10,560 nucleotides of DNA. Source: Bacteroidota bacterium (GTDB lineage: Bacteria; Bacteroidota; Bacteroidia; Bacteroidales; JAAYUG01). The stretch is from NCBI GenBank assembly GCA_021812865.1, contig JAKAMP010000042.1:1-10560 (forward strand), given 5' to 3'. How positions within the stretch are numbered: position 1 is the first letter of the stretch; each line of letters starts with the position of its first letter. This document shows positions 1-7,092 of the stretch, one piece after another. Position numbers and translations under genes: made by a program. The notes under the pieces are model-generated. The model worked only from the letters and a program-made list of their open reading frames with translations, made no database searches and was not told the DNA's origin.

Positions 1-1
1 T

Positions 2-61
2 GCCGAATTCAAATACCCCAACAACAAGCAGTATTTAGTGAGTGTGAATATTCGTTTCTAA
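2..61 (+). CDS. SusC/RagA-family TonB-dependent receptor, C-terminal end only (partial)
   Basis: The first 19 codons before the TAA at 59-61 read AEFKYPNNKQYLVSVNIRF. This is a typical last beta-strand of a SusC/RagA outer-membrane receptor, ending in alternating hydrophobic residues and a terminal Phe, the usual signal for outer-membrane barrel insertion. The rest of the gene lies to the left of the window. The call rests on this end plus the SusD-family gene that starts 18 bases downstream, because susC-susD pairs are nearly invariant in Bacteroidota. The protein would import oligosaccharides across the outer membrane using TonB energy. Confidence 0.8.
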   Translation, partial: AEFKYPNNKQYLVSVNIRF

Positions 62-79
62 CAGAAAAAGCAATATCTT

Positions 80-1609
80 ATGAAAAAGATAACCTTATAT
101 AGTGCTCTTTTGCTGTCCCTGGTTGGGTTAAGCCGTTGCGATCTCAATGTGATCCCCACGGATGGTTTGACCGGCCAGCAGATTACCACCACCTCCGACG
201 GGCTGCCGAGCCTGGTGAACGGCTGCTATGCTATCTTCAAGGATGCAACCGACAATGGCAACAATTGGTACCTGAGGCAGTATTACCAGCTTAGCGATTT
301 CGCCAGCGACGATATCGTGTGCGCCTATAAAACGGAAGACGACCTGATCAATAGTTTCAGGTATAAAGACCGTACGCCCGAAAAATCAAACATCAACAGT
401 TTCTGGGCTCAGAACTATAAAATCATCTATGGCGCCAATGTGGCCATCGATATGGCTAACAAAAAAGGCAATGACCCGCTTTCCAATCAGCTGAAGGGTG
501 AAAGCTATTTCCTAAGGGCTTTTGCCACACATAACCTGGTGCGCCTGTTTGCAAAGCCTTATTCCGACGCGAATAAAACATCGCCCGGGGTGATCCTTCG
601 TGAAGATTTGACCGACAATAAGCCTAAGGCCAGGGCAACCCTGGAAGAAACCTACCAGTATATCATTTCCAGCCTGAAAACTGCAGCAGACCTGATGCCT
701 TCCGATAAGCCTGCAGAACGTAGCGGCGCCGGCTTTGCTTCAAAGGAAGCTGCCTGGGCCCTGCTTTCAAGGGTTTATCTGTATCAGAACGATTGGAACA
801 ACGCCATTGCCTACAGCGATTCGGTGATCGGCTCCGGATTATATTCCCTTACCACGGCTGAGAATTATGCCAATTATTTTGTGAATGCAAGAAATGAATC
901 GGAAACCATCTGGTTTATTCCCTTCCTTACCATCGATGATAAAAGGGAAGGTTCCATCGCATCCATGATCTATAACGGACCTTCCTGCTGGGGAGAAGAA
1001 GGCGTTTCTCCTTCCCTGATGGAAGCTATGGGATTCGGCACCGAAATGCAGGGTGTAGACCAGCGCTGGCAACTCATCGAAACTGACAATACCGGTGAAA
1101 AGAACGGAGTAACCCTGTATTATGTGAAAAAATTCTCTAATCAGGACAATTCTGCCACATTAAGTTCTCCCGTGATGCTTCGCCTGGCTGAAGTTTACCT
1201 CAACAGGGCTGAAGCCTATGCCCATCTCGGCGATGTGGCCACTGCCGTAGATGACCTGAATACCCTCCTCGAAAACAGGCTGATTCCGGCTGCAGGCAAA
1301 ACCATCGATGACTATAAGTATATTGCTGGCTCCATCACAGCCGATCAGATTGTTGACATCGTGCTGAATGAAAGAAGAATTGAGCTTGCCTTTGAAGGTC
1401 ACCGGATTTTCGACTTACTGAGGAACGGTAAAGATATCGTACGCAATTACTGGGGATTCCACCTCGACACTTACAATGGCGTACCTGCAAGTAGTAATCC
1501 GGGATTGACCGCAGGCGGTGTGGTTTTCCATGCGAACGATCCCAGCGATATTTACCCCATCCCGGTGAATGAACTCAGTACCAATAAGCTTTGTGTGCCA
1601 AACCAGTAA
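80..1609 (+). CDS. SusD/RagB-family glycan-binding outer-membrane lipoprotein
   Basis: This 509-residue protein has the usual length of the SusD/RagB family. Such proteins sit on the cell surface as a lid on the SusC barrel and capture oligosaccharides. Visible family landmarks are the N-terminal SusD-like region with the motif GESYFLRAFATHNLVRLF (residues 140-157), TPR-type helices including LRLAEVYLNRAEAYAHLGD (368-386), and the hallmark NERRIELAFEGHRIFDLLR (430-448). It ends with the typical YPIP-x-NEL segment (492-499). The start at 80 gives a short positively charged N-terminus, a hydrophobic stretch and a candidate lipid-attachment Cys20. The lipobox reads L-S-R-C, and Arg at -1 is unusual. 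Spacing to the SusC end (18 bases) and to the next gene (12 bases) indicates one operon. The ligand cannot be told from the sequence; the neighbouring catabolic genes suggest a galactose- or GalNAc-containing glycan. Confidence 0.95.
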   Translation: MKKITLYSALLLSLVGLSRCDLNVIPTDGLTGQQITTTSDGLPSLVNGCYAIFKDATDNGNNWYLRQYYQLSDFASDDIVCAYKTEDDLINSFRYKDRTPEKSNINSFWAQNYKIIYGANVAIDMANKKGNDPLSNQLKGESYFLRAFATHNLVRLFAKPYSDANKTSPGVILREDLTDNKPKARATLEETYQYIISSLKTAADLMPSDKPAERSGAGFASKEAAWALLSRVYLYQNDWNNAIAYSDSVIGSGLYSLTTAENYANYFVNARNESETIWFIPFLTIDDKREGSIASMIYNGPSCWGEEGVSPSLMEAMGFGTEMQGVDQRWQLIETDNTGEKNGVTLYYVKKFSNQDNSATLSSPVMLRLAEVYLNRAEAYAHLGDVATAVDDLNTLLENRLIPAAGKTIDDYKYIAGSITADQIVDIVLNERRIELAFEGHRIFDLLRNGKDIVRNYWGFHLDTYNGVPASSNPGLTAGGVVFHANDPSDIYPIPVNELSTNKLCVPNQ

Positions 1610-1621
1610 TAATGTAACCCT

Positions 1622-2494
1622 ATGAAATATATGCATAAAATATTATCCTATGCGGCAGCTGCAGTGATGCTTTTCATGCTCTCCTGCGCGAAAGAGGGGC
1701 ATTATACCCTCGAATCCACACCTCCCCTTGATTTCCGTTCCTATTATAACGGACTCACGGTAACCTTTGCCAATGCGGTTCCCGGTACTACCGCTATCAG
1801 CTGGGATTTTGGAGACAACTCCAGCATGGTGACCGGCGATTCAGTGGAACATACGTATACAACCATCGGGAACTATGTCATTACCATGAAAGGAACCCTT
1901 AATGGCCAATCATACACCTTTCATACCGTGCTGAGGGTAGATAAAGCCTCCCTGGTGAAAATGGATGATGGTACCTTTGACGACTGGAAAAATGTCACCT
2001 ACCCGGATTTCCAGCTAAGGGGAAAAGGAGTGATCGATACCGGCAAGATTGATTATGATGCCAATAATGTATATTTCTTTCTCCAGTATATCACCCCCGA
2101 TGCAAATGCCAATCTCGACAATGGGATCATTGACATTTTCCTGGATGTGGACAATTCCGCTTCTACCGGGCTGACCCTGAAAGGGCTGGGATGCGATTAT
2201 CTCCTGGAGGGAAATGTGCCCAACTGGTTTGATCCTTATGTATTTTCGGGAGCATCTCAATCTGACTGGAATTTTGCCTGGTTGTCGCTGCCTGGTTTTT
2301 ATCAACTTGGCCATACCGAAACCAGCGGAGATACCGTAAGAATGGAATTCTCCATTTCGCGCGAAAAGCTGAAAATCACACAGGATGTATTCCAGTTTGC
2401 ATTAAACCTGATGAATTCCGATTGGTCAGGTATTGGAGATCTCGCCGATGCCGACCTGAATGAGAAAATAGTAGTTAGAATGGATAAGCAGTAG
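1622..2494 (+). CDS. PKD-domain lipoprotein with DOMON/CBM9-like C-terminal domain; probable surface glycan-binding protein
   Basis: This is a 290-residue lipoprotein. The N-terminus has Lys residues, an Ala/Met/Leu-rich core and the lipobox FMLSC, giving lipidated Cys22. Residues about 37-107 form a PKD-type Ig-like domain, with the core WDFGDNSS (61-68) and HTYTTIGNYVITM (77-89). Residues about 113-287 start with DDGTFDDWKNV and continue as a beta-rich domain with YFFLQYITPD (151-160) and IDIFLDVDN (170-178). This resembles the DOMON/CBM9-like beta-sandwich seen in carbohydrate-binding proteins, but that match is from motif memory and is less certain than the PKD call. It lies 12 bases after susD and directly before the operon terminator, the position usually held by SusE/F-like or SGBP proteins. 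I infer a role in holding glycan at the cell surface; no catalytic motif is visible. An in-frame ATG at 1631 is an alternative start and would not change the signal sequence much. Confidence 0.8.
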   Translation: MKYMHKILSYAAAAVMLFMLSCAKEGHYTLESTPPLDFRSYYNGLTVTFANAVPGTTAISWDFGDNSSMVTGDSVEHTYTTIGNYVITMKGTLNGQSYTFHTVLRVDKASLVKMDDGTFDDWKNVTYPDFQLRGKGVIDTGKIDYDANNVYFFLQYITPDANANLDNGIIDIFLDVDNSASTGLTLKGLGCDYLLEGNVPNWFDPYVFSGASQSDWNFAWLSLPGFYQLGHTETSGDTVRMEFSISREKLKITQDVFQFALNLMNSDWSGIGDLADADLNEKIVVRMDKQ

Positions 2495-2518
2495 TAGCAG
2501 TTAGGTGCAGTTTAGTAG

Positions 2519-2552
2519 AGGGTCCGGATAAACTATCCGGACTCTTTTTTTT
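2519..2552 (+). terminator. Rho-independent terminator of the susC-susD-PKD operon
   Basis: Bases 2522-2530 (GTCCGGATA) pair perfectly with 2534-2542 (TATCCGGAC) across a 3-base loop. The stem can extend three more pairs (A-T, G-C, G-T) to 2519 and 2545. It runs into an uninterrupted T tract at 2545-2552. It lies 25 bases after the PKD lipoprotein stop codon. On the opposite strand the hairpin is not followed by a T tract, so it should not terminate the converging repressor transcript. Confidence 0.93.
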
Positions 2553-2643
2553 CTGTTGATGGCAATATGAATCTGAATCAACCCATCTTGGATGAGTAAA
2601 TGGCAATTCGGAAATAAAGCGGTAGCGGGTAAGGACGAAAAGA
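2553..2643. other. Short spacer between the convergent Sus operon terminator and the repressor gene
   Basis: About 90 bases follow the terminator T tract up to the stop codon of the repressor. I see no gene longer than about ten codons, no second hairpin with a T tract on either strand, and no repeat. Confidence 0.6.
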
Positions 2644-3426
2644 TCAGGCCAGGATCAGGTTGATTCCTGCATCCTCAATTCGTTTCCTGTCCTCTTCACT
2701 GATCCCCTCGTCGGTGATCACCGTGTGAATCTTTTCCAGGTCGCAGATATAGGCAAGGCTTTTTCTGAGGAATTTGCTGGAATCGGCCACCAGGATCACC
2801 TCGCGGGCAAGCCCAATCATCAGCTGGTTCAGATGGGCTTCCTCGATATTTGGGGTATACACGCCATGCCGGGTGTCAAACCCGTCAACCCCTAGAAAAA
2901 CCTTGTCAACATATAGGTTCTGCAGGTTCTTTTCAGCAAGGGGGCCCACAAGCGATAGAGAAGTCCGGCGCAGGTAACCACCGGGAATGATTACATTTAC
3001 ATTGTGAAAGGTGATGAGCTGGTTTACGATATTCAGGGCGTTAGTTACCACCGTAAGATCGCTCACCGGTGGCAGGTTTTTAACGATTTCAGCCGTCGTC
3101 GTTCCGGAATCAATGACTATGGTATCCCGGTCTTTGATCATCTTCGCCGCCCTTTTTCCTATTCTGATCTTTTCTTCCAGGTGTAGCTTGTCCTTATCGG
3201 ATATGCGGTAATCAATGCCTACGCCTCCTTCCATCTTGATCGCTCCGCCCCGGGCACGGATCAGCATATTCTTCTTTTCCAACTGATCCAGGTCGTTCCG
3301 GATCGTTACCTCGCTCACATCAAACTGATGGCTCAATTCATGCACCAATACCTGTCCTTCTTCCGTCAGCTTCGAAAGGATGATTTTTCTTCTCTCTACA
3401 GTGGAATTTCCTTCTTTACGGCTCAT
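2644..3426 (-). CDS. DeoR/AgaR-family transcriptional repressor of sugar-phosphate metabolism
   Basis: This 260-residue protein has the full DeoR architecture. An N-terminal winged helix-turn-helix (residues about 11-66) contains VSEVTIRNDLDQLEKK and the wing RARGGAIK. The C-terminal sensor domain is ISOCOT-like (related to sugar-phosphate isomerases) and shows DSGTTTAEIV (106-115), VTNALNI (127-133), the GG-x-LRR region (149-154), GVDGFD (179-184) and VADSSKF (213-219). In this family the sensor binds a phosphorylated sugar and releases DNA. The gene is divergent from the agaS-kbaZ-pfkB-kbaY operon and separated from it by 177 bases, so that operon and perhaps the Sus operon are the likely targets. 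The inducer is probably a pathway intermediate such as galactosamine-6-phosphate or tagatose-6-phosphate, by analogy with AgaR; this is inference. ATG at 3426-3424 is the start. No clear terminator of its own is visible before the converging Sus operon end. Confidence 0.92.
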   Translation of the reverse strand: MSRKEGNSTVERRKIILSKLTEEGQVLVHELSHQFDVSEVTIRNDLDQLEKKNMLIRARGGAIKMEGGVGIDYRISDKDKLHLEEKIRIGKRAAKMIKDRDTIVIDSGTTTAEIVKNLPPVSDLTVVTNALNIVNQLITFHNVNVIIPGGYLRRTSLSLVGPLAEKNLQNLYVDKVFLGVDGFDTRHGVYTPNIEEAHLNQLMIGLAREVILVADSSKFLRKSLAYICDLEKIHTVITDEGISEEDRKRIEDAGINLILA

Positions 3427-3603
3427 AGACTTTTTTCTGTGTTCGAAAGTAAAGATATGTATATTTCACACACATCAAAGAAAAATTGCTTTAAAATATT
3501 ATATTCAAAAGTTTAAAAATTTCGAAACCTTTTCTTAAATTAGCAAAACCTTTCTATTTCGTTTTTTAGATTATTTTTTTACTTAACTTATTATTATCAA
3601 CCT
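3427..3603. promoter_or_regulatory. Divergent promoter/operator region between the DeoR repressor and the aga-type operon
   Basis: This 177-base stretch is strongly AT-rich compared with the coding sequence around it and holds no gene. It should carry promoters for both directions and the binding sites of the DeoR-family regulator. Three copies of the pentamer TTTCG occur: TTTCGAAA at 3520-3527 (palindromic), TTTCGTTT at 3557-3564 on the + strand, and TTTCGAA on the - strand at 3448-3442. TTTCG-containing half-sites are typical of some DeoR-family operators, including E. coli AgaR, so these are candidate operators. I found no convincing match to the Bacteroidota -7 consensus TAnnTTTG for the + strand operon; TATTTTTT at 3572-3579 is the nearest. 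Confidence 0.6.
3444..3451 (-). promoter_or_regulatory. Candidate -7 element for the DeoR-family gene
   Basis: Read on the - strand these bases are TACTTTCG, one mismatch from the Bacteroidota primary-sigma -7 consensus TAnnTTTG. It lies 18 bases upstream of the ATG, leaving a very short leader. A TTTG at 3479-3476 (- strand) could serve as the -33 element, but its spacing of 24 bases is longer than usual. The element overlaps one of the TTTCG copies, which would fit autorepression. This is motif reading only. Confidence 0.35.
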
Positions 3604-4761
3604 ATGAATTACCTGGGTTATACCGAAGATGACCTTTACAAACTGGGAGGAATCCACACAGGCCGTGAAATTGCCCTCCAGCCTTTCTTGTGGATGAATA
3701 TATACAGCCGGGTGAACCAGGAACGGGATACGCTGAAAAAATATCTGGACCAGGCTCTTTCGGGAGTTTCCAAAGTCATCCTTACGGGTGCAGGCTCCAG
3801 CGCTTTTATCGGCAGGTCTCTGAAGGGAAGTTACCGGAGGTTGCTGAATGTCCATACCATCGATGTTCCTACAACCGACCTCGTATCACACCCATTGGAT
3901 TACCTGTCGGATAACGAAACTATCCTGCTCGTCTCCTTTGCCCGTTCAGGTAACAGCCCTGAGAGCATCGCGGCAGTATCGCTGGCCGATAAACTCTGTA
4001 AAAAGTGCTTTCACCTTATTATTACCTGCGACGGAAAAGGTGAGTTGGCCAACTACCAAACCCGTTCACCCAAGTATGTATTTATCCTACCCGAAGAATC
4101 GAACGATCAGAGTCTTGCCATGACCGGCAGCTACTCTGGTATGCTGCTGACCGGATTGCTTCTTTCCCGTATCGGGAATTGGGACGCGATGGAAAACGCA
4201 GTCAGTATTCTTTCCGGCTATGGCAACCGAATTCTTATCGGATTTGCACCCATGCTGCATAAGATTGCTTCCATGCCCTTTGAACGTGCTATTTTCCTTG
4301 GATCAGGACCTTTCCTGGGAACCGCCACGGAATCACACCTTAAACTGCAGGAGCTCACCGACGGCAGCATCATATGCAAGGAAGACAGCTACCTGGGATT
4401 TCGCCACGGACCCAAAGCCGTAATCAACGGCCATTCGCTTGTGGTGTTTATCCTGTCGAATGATCCCTATGTGCATCGCTATGAAGCCGACCTGATACAA
4501 TCCATGAACAAGGGCAAAAAGGCCCTCTATACCATTGCCGTGACCGAAAGCCCTGTTCATGACCTGCATTTTGATCTTTCGGTTGAAATGTCCGCCGCAG
4601 GAAGGCAACTCGAAGAAGATATGCTTACCGTACCTTCTATTCTTCCGGCACAGTTACTTGGATTTTACAAGTCGCTGAATCTTGGTCTGAAGCCCGATGC
4701 GCCTTCCGTTAGCGGAGCCATTTCCCGTGTGGTGGAAGGTGTGAAGATTTATCCCTTTTAG
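3604..4761 (+). CDS. agaS: AgaS-family SIS-domain protein; probable galactosamine-6-phosphate deaminase/isomerase (tagatose-6-phosphate forming)
   Basis: This 385-residue protein matches AgaS in length and layout. AgaS converts galactosamine-6-phosphate to tagatose-6-phosphate and ammonia in the cytoplasm. Two SIS (sugar isomerase) domains are visible. The first has TGAGSSAFIG (61-70) and SFARSGNSPES (111-121), the Ser-rich phosphate-binding loops. The second has GSGPFLGTATESHLKLQELT (233-252) and FRHGPKA (266-272). The C-terminus, GLKPDAPSVSGAISRVVEG followed by VKIYPF, is a characteristic AgaS ending. There is no glutaminase domain, which separates it from GlmS. The start at 3604 is the first ATG after the divergent regulatory region and gives an N-terminus with the usual family length. 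It is the first gene of the operon, 11 bases before kbaZ. Assignment to galactosamine rather than another amino sugar rests on the AgaS-like ends and on the tagatose-bisphosphate aldolase genes downstream. Confidence 0.88.
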   Translation: MNYLGYTEDDLYKLGGIHTGREIALQPFLWMNIYSRVNQERDTLKKYLDQALSGVSKVILTGAGSSAFIGRSLKGSYRRLLNVHTIDVPTTDLVSHPLDYLSDNETILLVSFARSGNSPESIAAVSLADKLCKKCFHLIITCDGKGELANYQTRSPKYVFILPEESNDQSLAMTGSYSGMLLTGLLLSRIGNWDAMENAVSILSGYGNRILIGFAPMLHKIASMPFERAIFLGSGPFLGTATESHLKLQELTDGSIICKEDSYLGFRHGPKAVINGHSLVVFILSNDPYVHRYEADLIQSMNKGKKALYTIAVTESPVHDLHFDLSVEMSAAGRQLEEDMLTVPSILPAQLLGFYKSLNLGLKPDAPSVSGAISRVVEGVKIYPF

Positions 4762-4772
4762 ACCATGCATGT

Positions 4773-6038
4773 ATGAATGCAGAAATACGCAAAAGAGCAT
4801 CCCAGGCTGGCATGCCTCTTATGGACTTCATCCTTTCCCGGATCAGGCAACTTGAGACTGAATCGGGAATTCACCGTACCATTTTTGCAGCCTGTCCCAA
4901 TTCTCACGCCGTGATCAGGGCCGCCCTGAAATCGGCAAAGAAGAATAATTCGCCCATCAAGTTCGCTGCAACCCTCAACCAGGTGGATACCGATGGAGGA
5001 TACACACGGCTCACCCAGCAGGACTTTACAAACCTGATCCGCCGTGAAGCCAAAGAAATTGGTCTCACTGGTCCGGTGATCGTTGCCGTGGATCACGGTG
5101 GTCCATGGCTGAAGGATATTCATGCGAGGGAGAAGTGGTCATATCACGACAGCATGCAGGCCGTGAAACGGTCGTTTGAAGCGGCAGTGGATGCAGGCTA
5201 TGACCTGCTTCATATTGATCCGACTGTAGATATCACTCTGCCCAAAGGCCAGATCATCAGCATTGATGTGGTAGCTGCGAGGACTCTTGAACTGATTGAG
5301 CATGTGGAGAAATATCGCAAAACCCGCCATCTGCCTGCTGTTTCTTATGAAGTAGGAACCGAGGAGGTGCATGGAGGACTGGCGGACCTGTCGGTTTTCA
5401 GAAAATTTCTTGAATTGCTGAAAACTGGCCTGAAGTCAGCCGGACTAGCGGAAACCTGGCCATGTTTTATCGTAGGCAAGGTGGGTACCGACCTGCATAC
5501 TACTACCTTCGACCCCGATGTGGCGCGCCAGCTTACTGCCATTGCCCGTGAATACGGAAGTGTGATCAAGGGACATTACACCGACGGTGTAACCAATCCT
5601 GAAGCATATCCCCAGGCGGGGATGGGAGCAGCCAATATCGGACCGGAATTCACTGAACGCGAATACGACGGCTTAATGCAACTGGAACGGGTACAGGCTA
5701 ACCTTGTGAACATCGGAAAAATATTCCAACCGGTGGAAATGCGAAAAGCCCTTTGGAACGCAGTGATCGCTTCGGGGCGATGGAAGAAATGGCTTCAGCC
5801 CGGTGAGAATCCGGAAAGCTTTTTTGCCCAGTCATCTGCGCGCCAGGAATGGCTCATCAAAACCGGGTGCCGGTATATTTGGGAGACACCTGAAGTTGTC
5901 AGTACAAGGGCAAAACTGTATGCCGAACTCGGAAATCAAGGGATTGATGCCCGGGAAATTGTGGAGGCTGAAATTGAAAGGGCCATGGATAAATATTTCT
6001 CGAGTTTCAACCTGGTTGGATTAAATGCATTAATTTAA
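4773..6038 (+). CDS. kbaZ: D-tagatose-1,6-bisphosphate aldolase, non-catalytic (chaperone-like) subunit, KbaZ/GatZ family
   Basis: This 421-residue protein has the length and motifs of the KbaZ/GatZ/AgaZ family, TIM-barrel proteins needed for full activity and stability of the class II tagatose-bisphosphate aldolase KbaY/GatY. Visible family segments are AATLNQVDTDGGYT (65-78), VAVDHGGPWLKD (104-115), LLHIDPTVD (145-153), SYEVGTEEVHGGL (191-203), KGHYTDGV (266-273) and GANIGPEFTE (285-294). These regions look intact, so it is not a degraded copy. The start at 4773 is chosen because nearby ATGs at 4765 and 4769 are in other frames, the first ending after three codons. It lies 11 bases after agaS. 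The partner aldolase is not adjacent: a sugar kinase gene lies between them. A perfect inverted repeat covers its stop codon. Confidence 0.9.
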   Translation: MNAEIRKRASQAGMPLMDFILSRIRQLETESGIHRTIFAACPNSHAVIRAALKSAKKNNSPIKFAATLNQVDTDGGYTRLTQQDFTNLIRREAKEIGLTGPVIVAVDHGGPWLKDIHAREKWSYHDSMQAVKRSFEAAVDAGYDLLHIDPTVDITLPKGQIISIDVVAARTLELIEHVEKYRKTRHLPAVSYEVGTEEVHGGLADLSVFRKFLELLKTGLKSAGLAETWPCFIVGKVGTDLHTTTFDPDVARQLTAIAREYGSVIKGHYTDGVTNPEAYPQAGMGAANIGPEFTEREYDGLMQLERVQANLVNIGKIFQPVEMRKALWNAVIASGRWKKWLQPGENPESFFAQSSARQEWLIKTGCRYIWETPEVVSTRAKLYAELGNQGIDAREIVEAEIERAMDKYFSSFNLVGLNALI

Positions 6039-6041
6039 TCC
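6018..6041 (+). repeat. Perfect 9-bp inverted repeat over the kbaZ stop codon
   Basis: GGATTAAAT at 6018-6026 is the exact reverse complement of ATTTAATCC at 6033-6041, with a 6-base loop. With one bulged base the stem gains three further pairs using GGT at 6014-6016 and ACC at 6042-6044. The TAA stop at 6036-6038 lies in the right arm. No T tract follows, so it is not a standard terminator. In RNA it would form a stem that could slow decay of the upstream message or be a processing or attenuation site; as DNA it could be a protein site. Confidence 0.6.
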
Positions 6042-6130
6042 ACCGGGAAAATATCCACGGAATGTCTATCCCGCGCTATACCCTGTCGGGTATGGTTAGG
6101 GTGTAAGTTCTGTTGTTAACTAAAAGGTCT
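6039..6130. other. 92-base intergenic spacer inside the operon, with a second small hairpin
   Basis: This is by far the longest gap within the catabolic operon, where the others are 2-29 bases. ATACCC at 6078-6083 pairs with GGGTAT at 6088-6093 across a 4-base loop, and no T tract follows. Together with the inverted repeat at 6018-6041 it makes this a structured leader for the pfkB-kbaY part. I see no gene and no convincing promoter; TAAGTTCTG at 6104-6112 only loosely resembles the Bacteroidota -7 element. Confidence 0.4.
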
Positions 6131-7090
6131 ATGATGATACCAGAAGATAAGAAATACAATGTGGTGGTGGTCGGCGAGCTGAATATCGATGTTATCCTGA
6201 ATGGCATTGCGGGATTTCCCGAGATGGGGAAGGAGATCATTGCCCAGGATATGACAGTGACCCTGGGCAGTTCATCGGCTATCTTCGCCAGCAACCTGAG
6301 CGCATTGGGTAACCGGGTATCCTTTGTGGGAAAGATGGGTCAGGATAATTTCGCGGAACAGGTGCTCCGGAGCCTGCTCGACAGGAAGGTCGAAACCGGG
6401 CGGATTATCCGGTCATCCACCTCGTCAACCGGCGCAACCATTGTGCTCAACTACGGACAGGATAGGGCCATGGTTACTTATCCGGGCGCCATGGAAGAGC
6501 TTAAGCTTGACGATATCAGGAAGGAATTCCTGGAAGAAGCCTCGCACCTGCATTTTTCGTCCTGCTTCCTGCAACCTGGAATCCGGAAGGCTTTGCCTGA
6601 ACTTTTCCGAACGGCCAAACAGCTGGGACTAACCACCTCTCTCGATCCTCAATGGGATCCTGCAGAAAACTGGGACCTTCCCCTCGACCAACTGTTGCCC
6701 TGGGTGGATGTATTTCTCCCCAATATGCAGGAATTTCTCAATCTTACGAAATCACTCCGGCTGGCGGAAGCCATCGAAAAGGTAAAATCGTTTGCCCAGC
6801 TGCTGGTGATCAAGGATGGCAGCAACGGGGCCTGGGCCTGGGATGGGTCTCAACTGCTCCAGCGACCTCCTTATTTCAATAATGAAGTGGTGGATTGCAT
6901 CGGGGCCGGCGACAGCTTCAATGCCGGCTTTATCCATAAGTTTGTAAGAAAGGAAAGCCTGCAGGAATGCCTTTCCTTTGGCGCCCTTACCGGCGCCATG
7001 TCCACCACGGAGGCGGGAGGAACGAAAGCCTTTGAACAGATGGACCGGTTTATCCGGGTAGCCAGGGACAAGTTTCATTATATTGTATAA
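6131..7090 (+). CDS. PfkB/ribokinase-family sugar kinase; probable tagatose-6-phosphate kinase
   Basis: This 319-residue protein is a full-length PfkB-family kinase. It has the N-terminal strand and substrate segment VVVVGELNIDVILNG (11-25), a glycine-rich LGSSSAIFASNLSALG (45-60) in place of the commoner GGxxxN-A motif, FVGKMGQDNFAEQVL (65-79), VFLPNMQEF (194-202), IKDGSNGA (227-234) and the signature DCIGAGDSFNAGF (255-267) with catalytic base Asp261. Family members phosphorylate sugars or sugar phosphates with ATP. Position between the two tagatose-bisphosphate aldolase subunit genes points to tagatose-6-phosphate as substrate, giving tagatose-1,6-bisphosphate; the sequence alone does not prove this. 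I use the ATG at 6131. The frame is open back to a TTG at 6113, but the family N-terminus does not need those six residues. An ATG at 6134 is equally possible. It ends 2 bases before kbaY, so the two are probably translationally coupled. Confidence 0.85.
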   Translation: MMIPEDKKYNVVVVGELNIDVILNGIAGFPEMGKEIIAQDMTVTLGSSSAIFASNLSALGNRVSFVGKMGQDNFAEQVLRSLLDRKVETGRIIRSSTSSTGATIVLNYGQDRAMVTYPGAMEELKLDDIRKEFLEEASHLHFSSCFLQPGIRKALPELFRTAKQLGLTTSLDPQWDPAENWDLPLDQLLPWVDVFLPNMQEFLNLTKSLRLAEAIEKVKSFAQLLVIKDGSNGAWAWDGSQLLQRPPYFNNEVVDCIGAGDSFNAGFIHKFVRKESLQECLSFGALTGAMSTTEAGGTKAFEQMDRFIRVARDKFHYIV

Positions 7091-7092
7091 AC

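Noticed and set aside
2774..3211. Short + strand open frames opposite the DeoR-family gene
   Set aside because: They overlap a full-length regulator with clear domain motifs, have no family features of their own, and have no plausible promoter.
6078..6093. Small hairpin before pfkB considered as a terminator
   Set aside because: The six-pair stem has no T tract after it and lies within an apparent operon, so it is kept only as a possible RNA structure.
6113..6130. TTG start giving the PfkB kinase six more N-terminal residues
   Set aside because: An ATG at 6131 sits just before the conserved first strand, the extra residues have no family counterpart, and TTG starts are uncommon in Bacteroidota.
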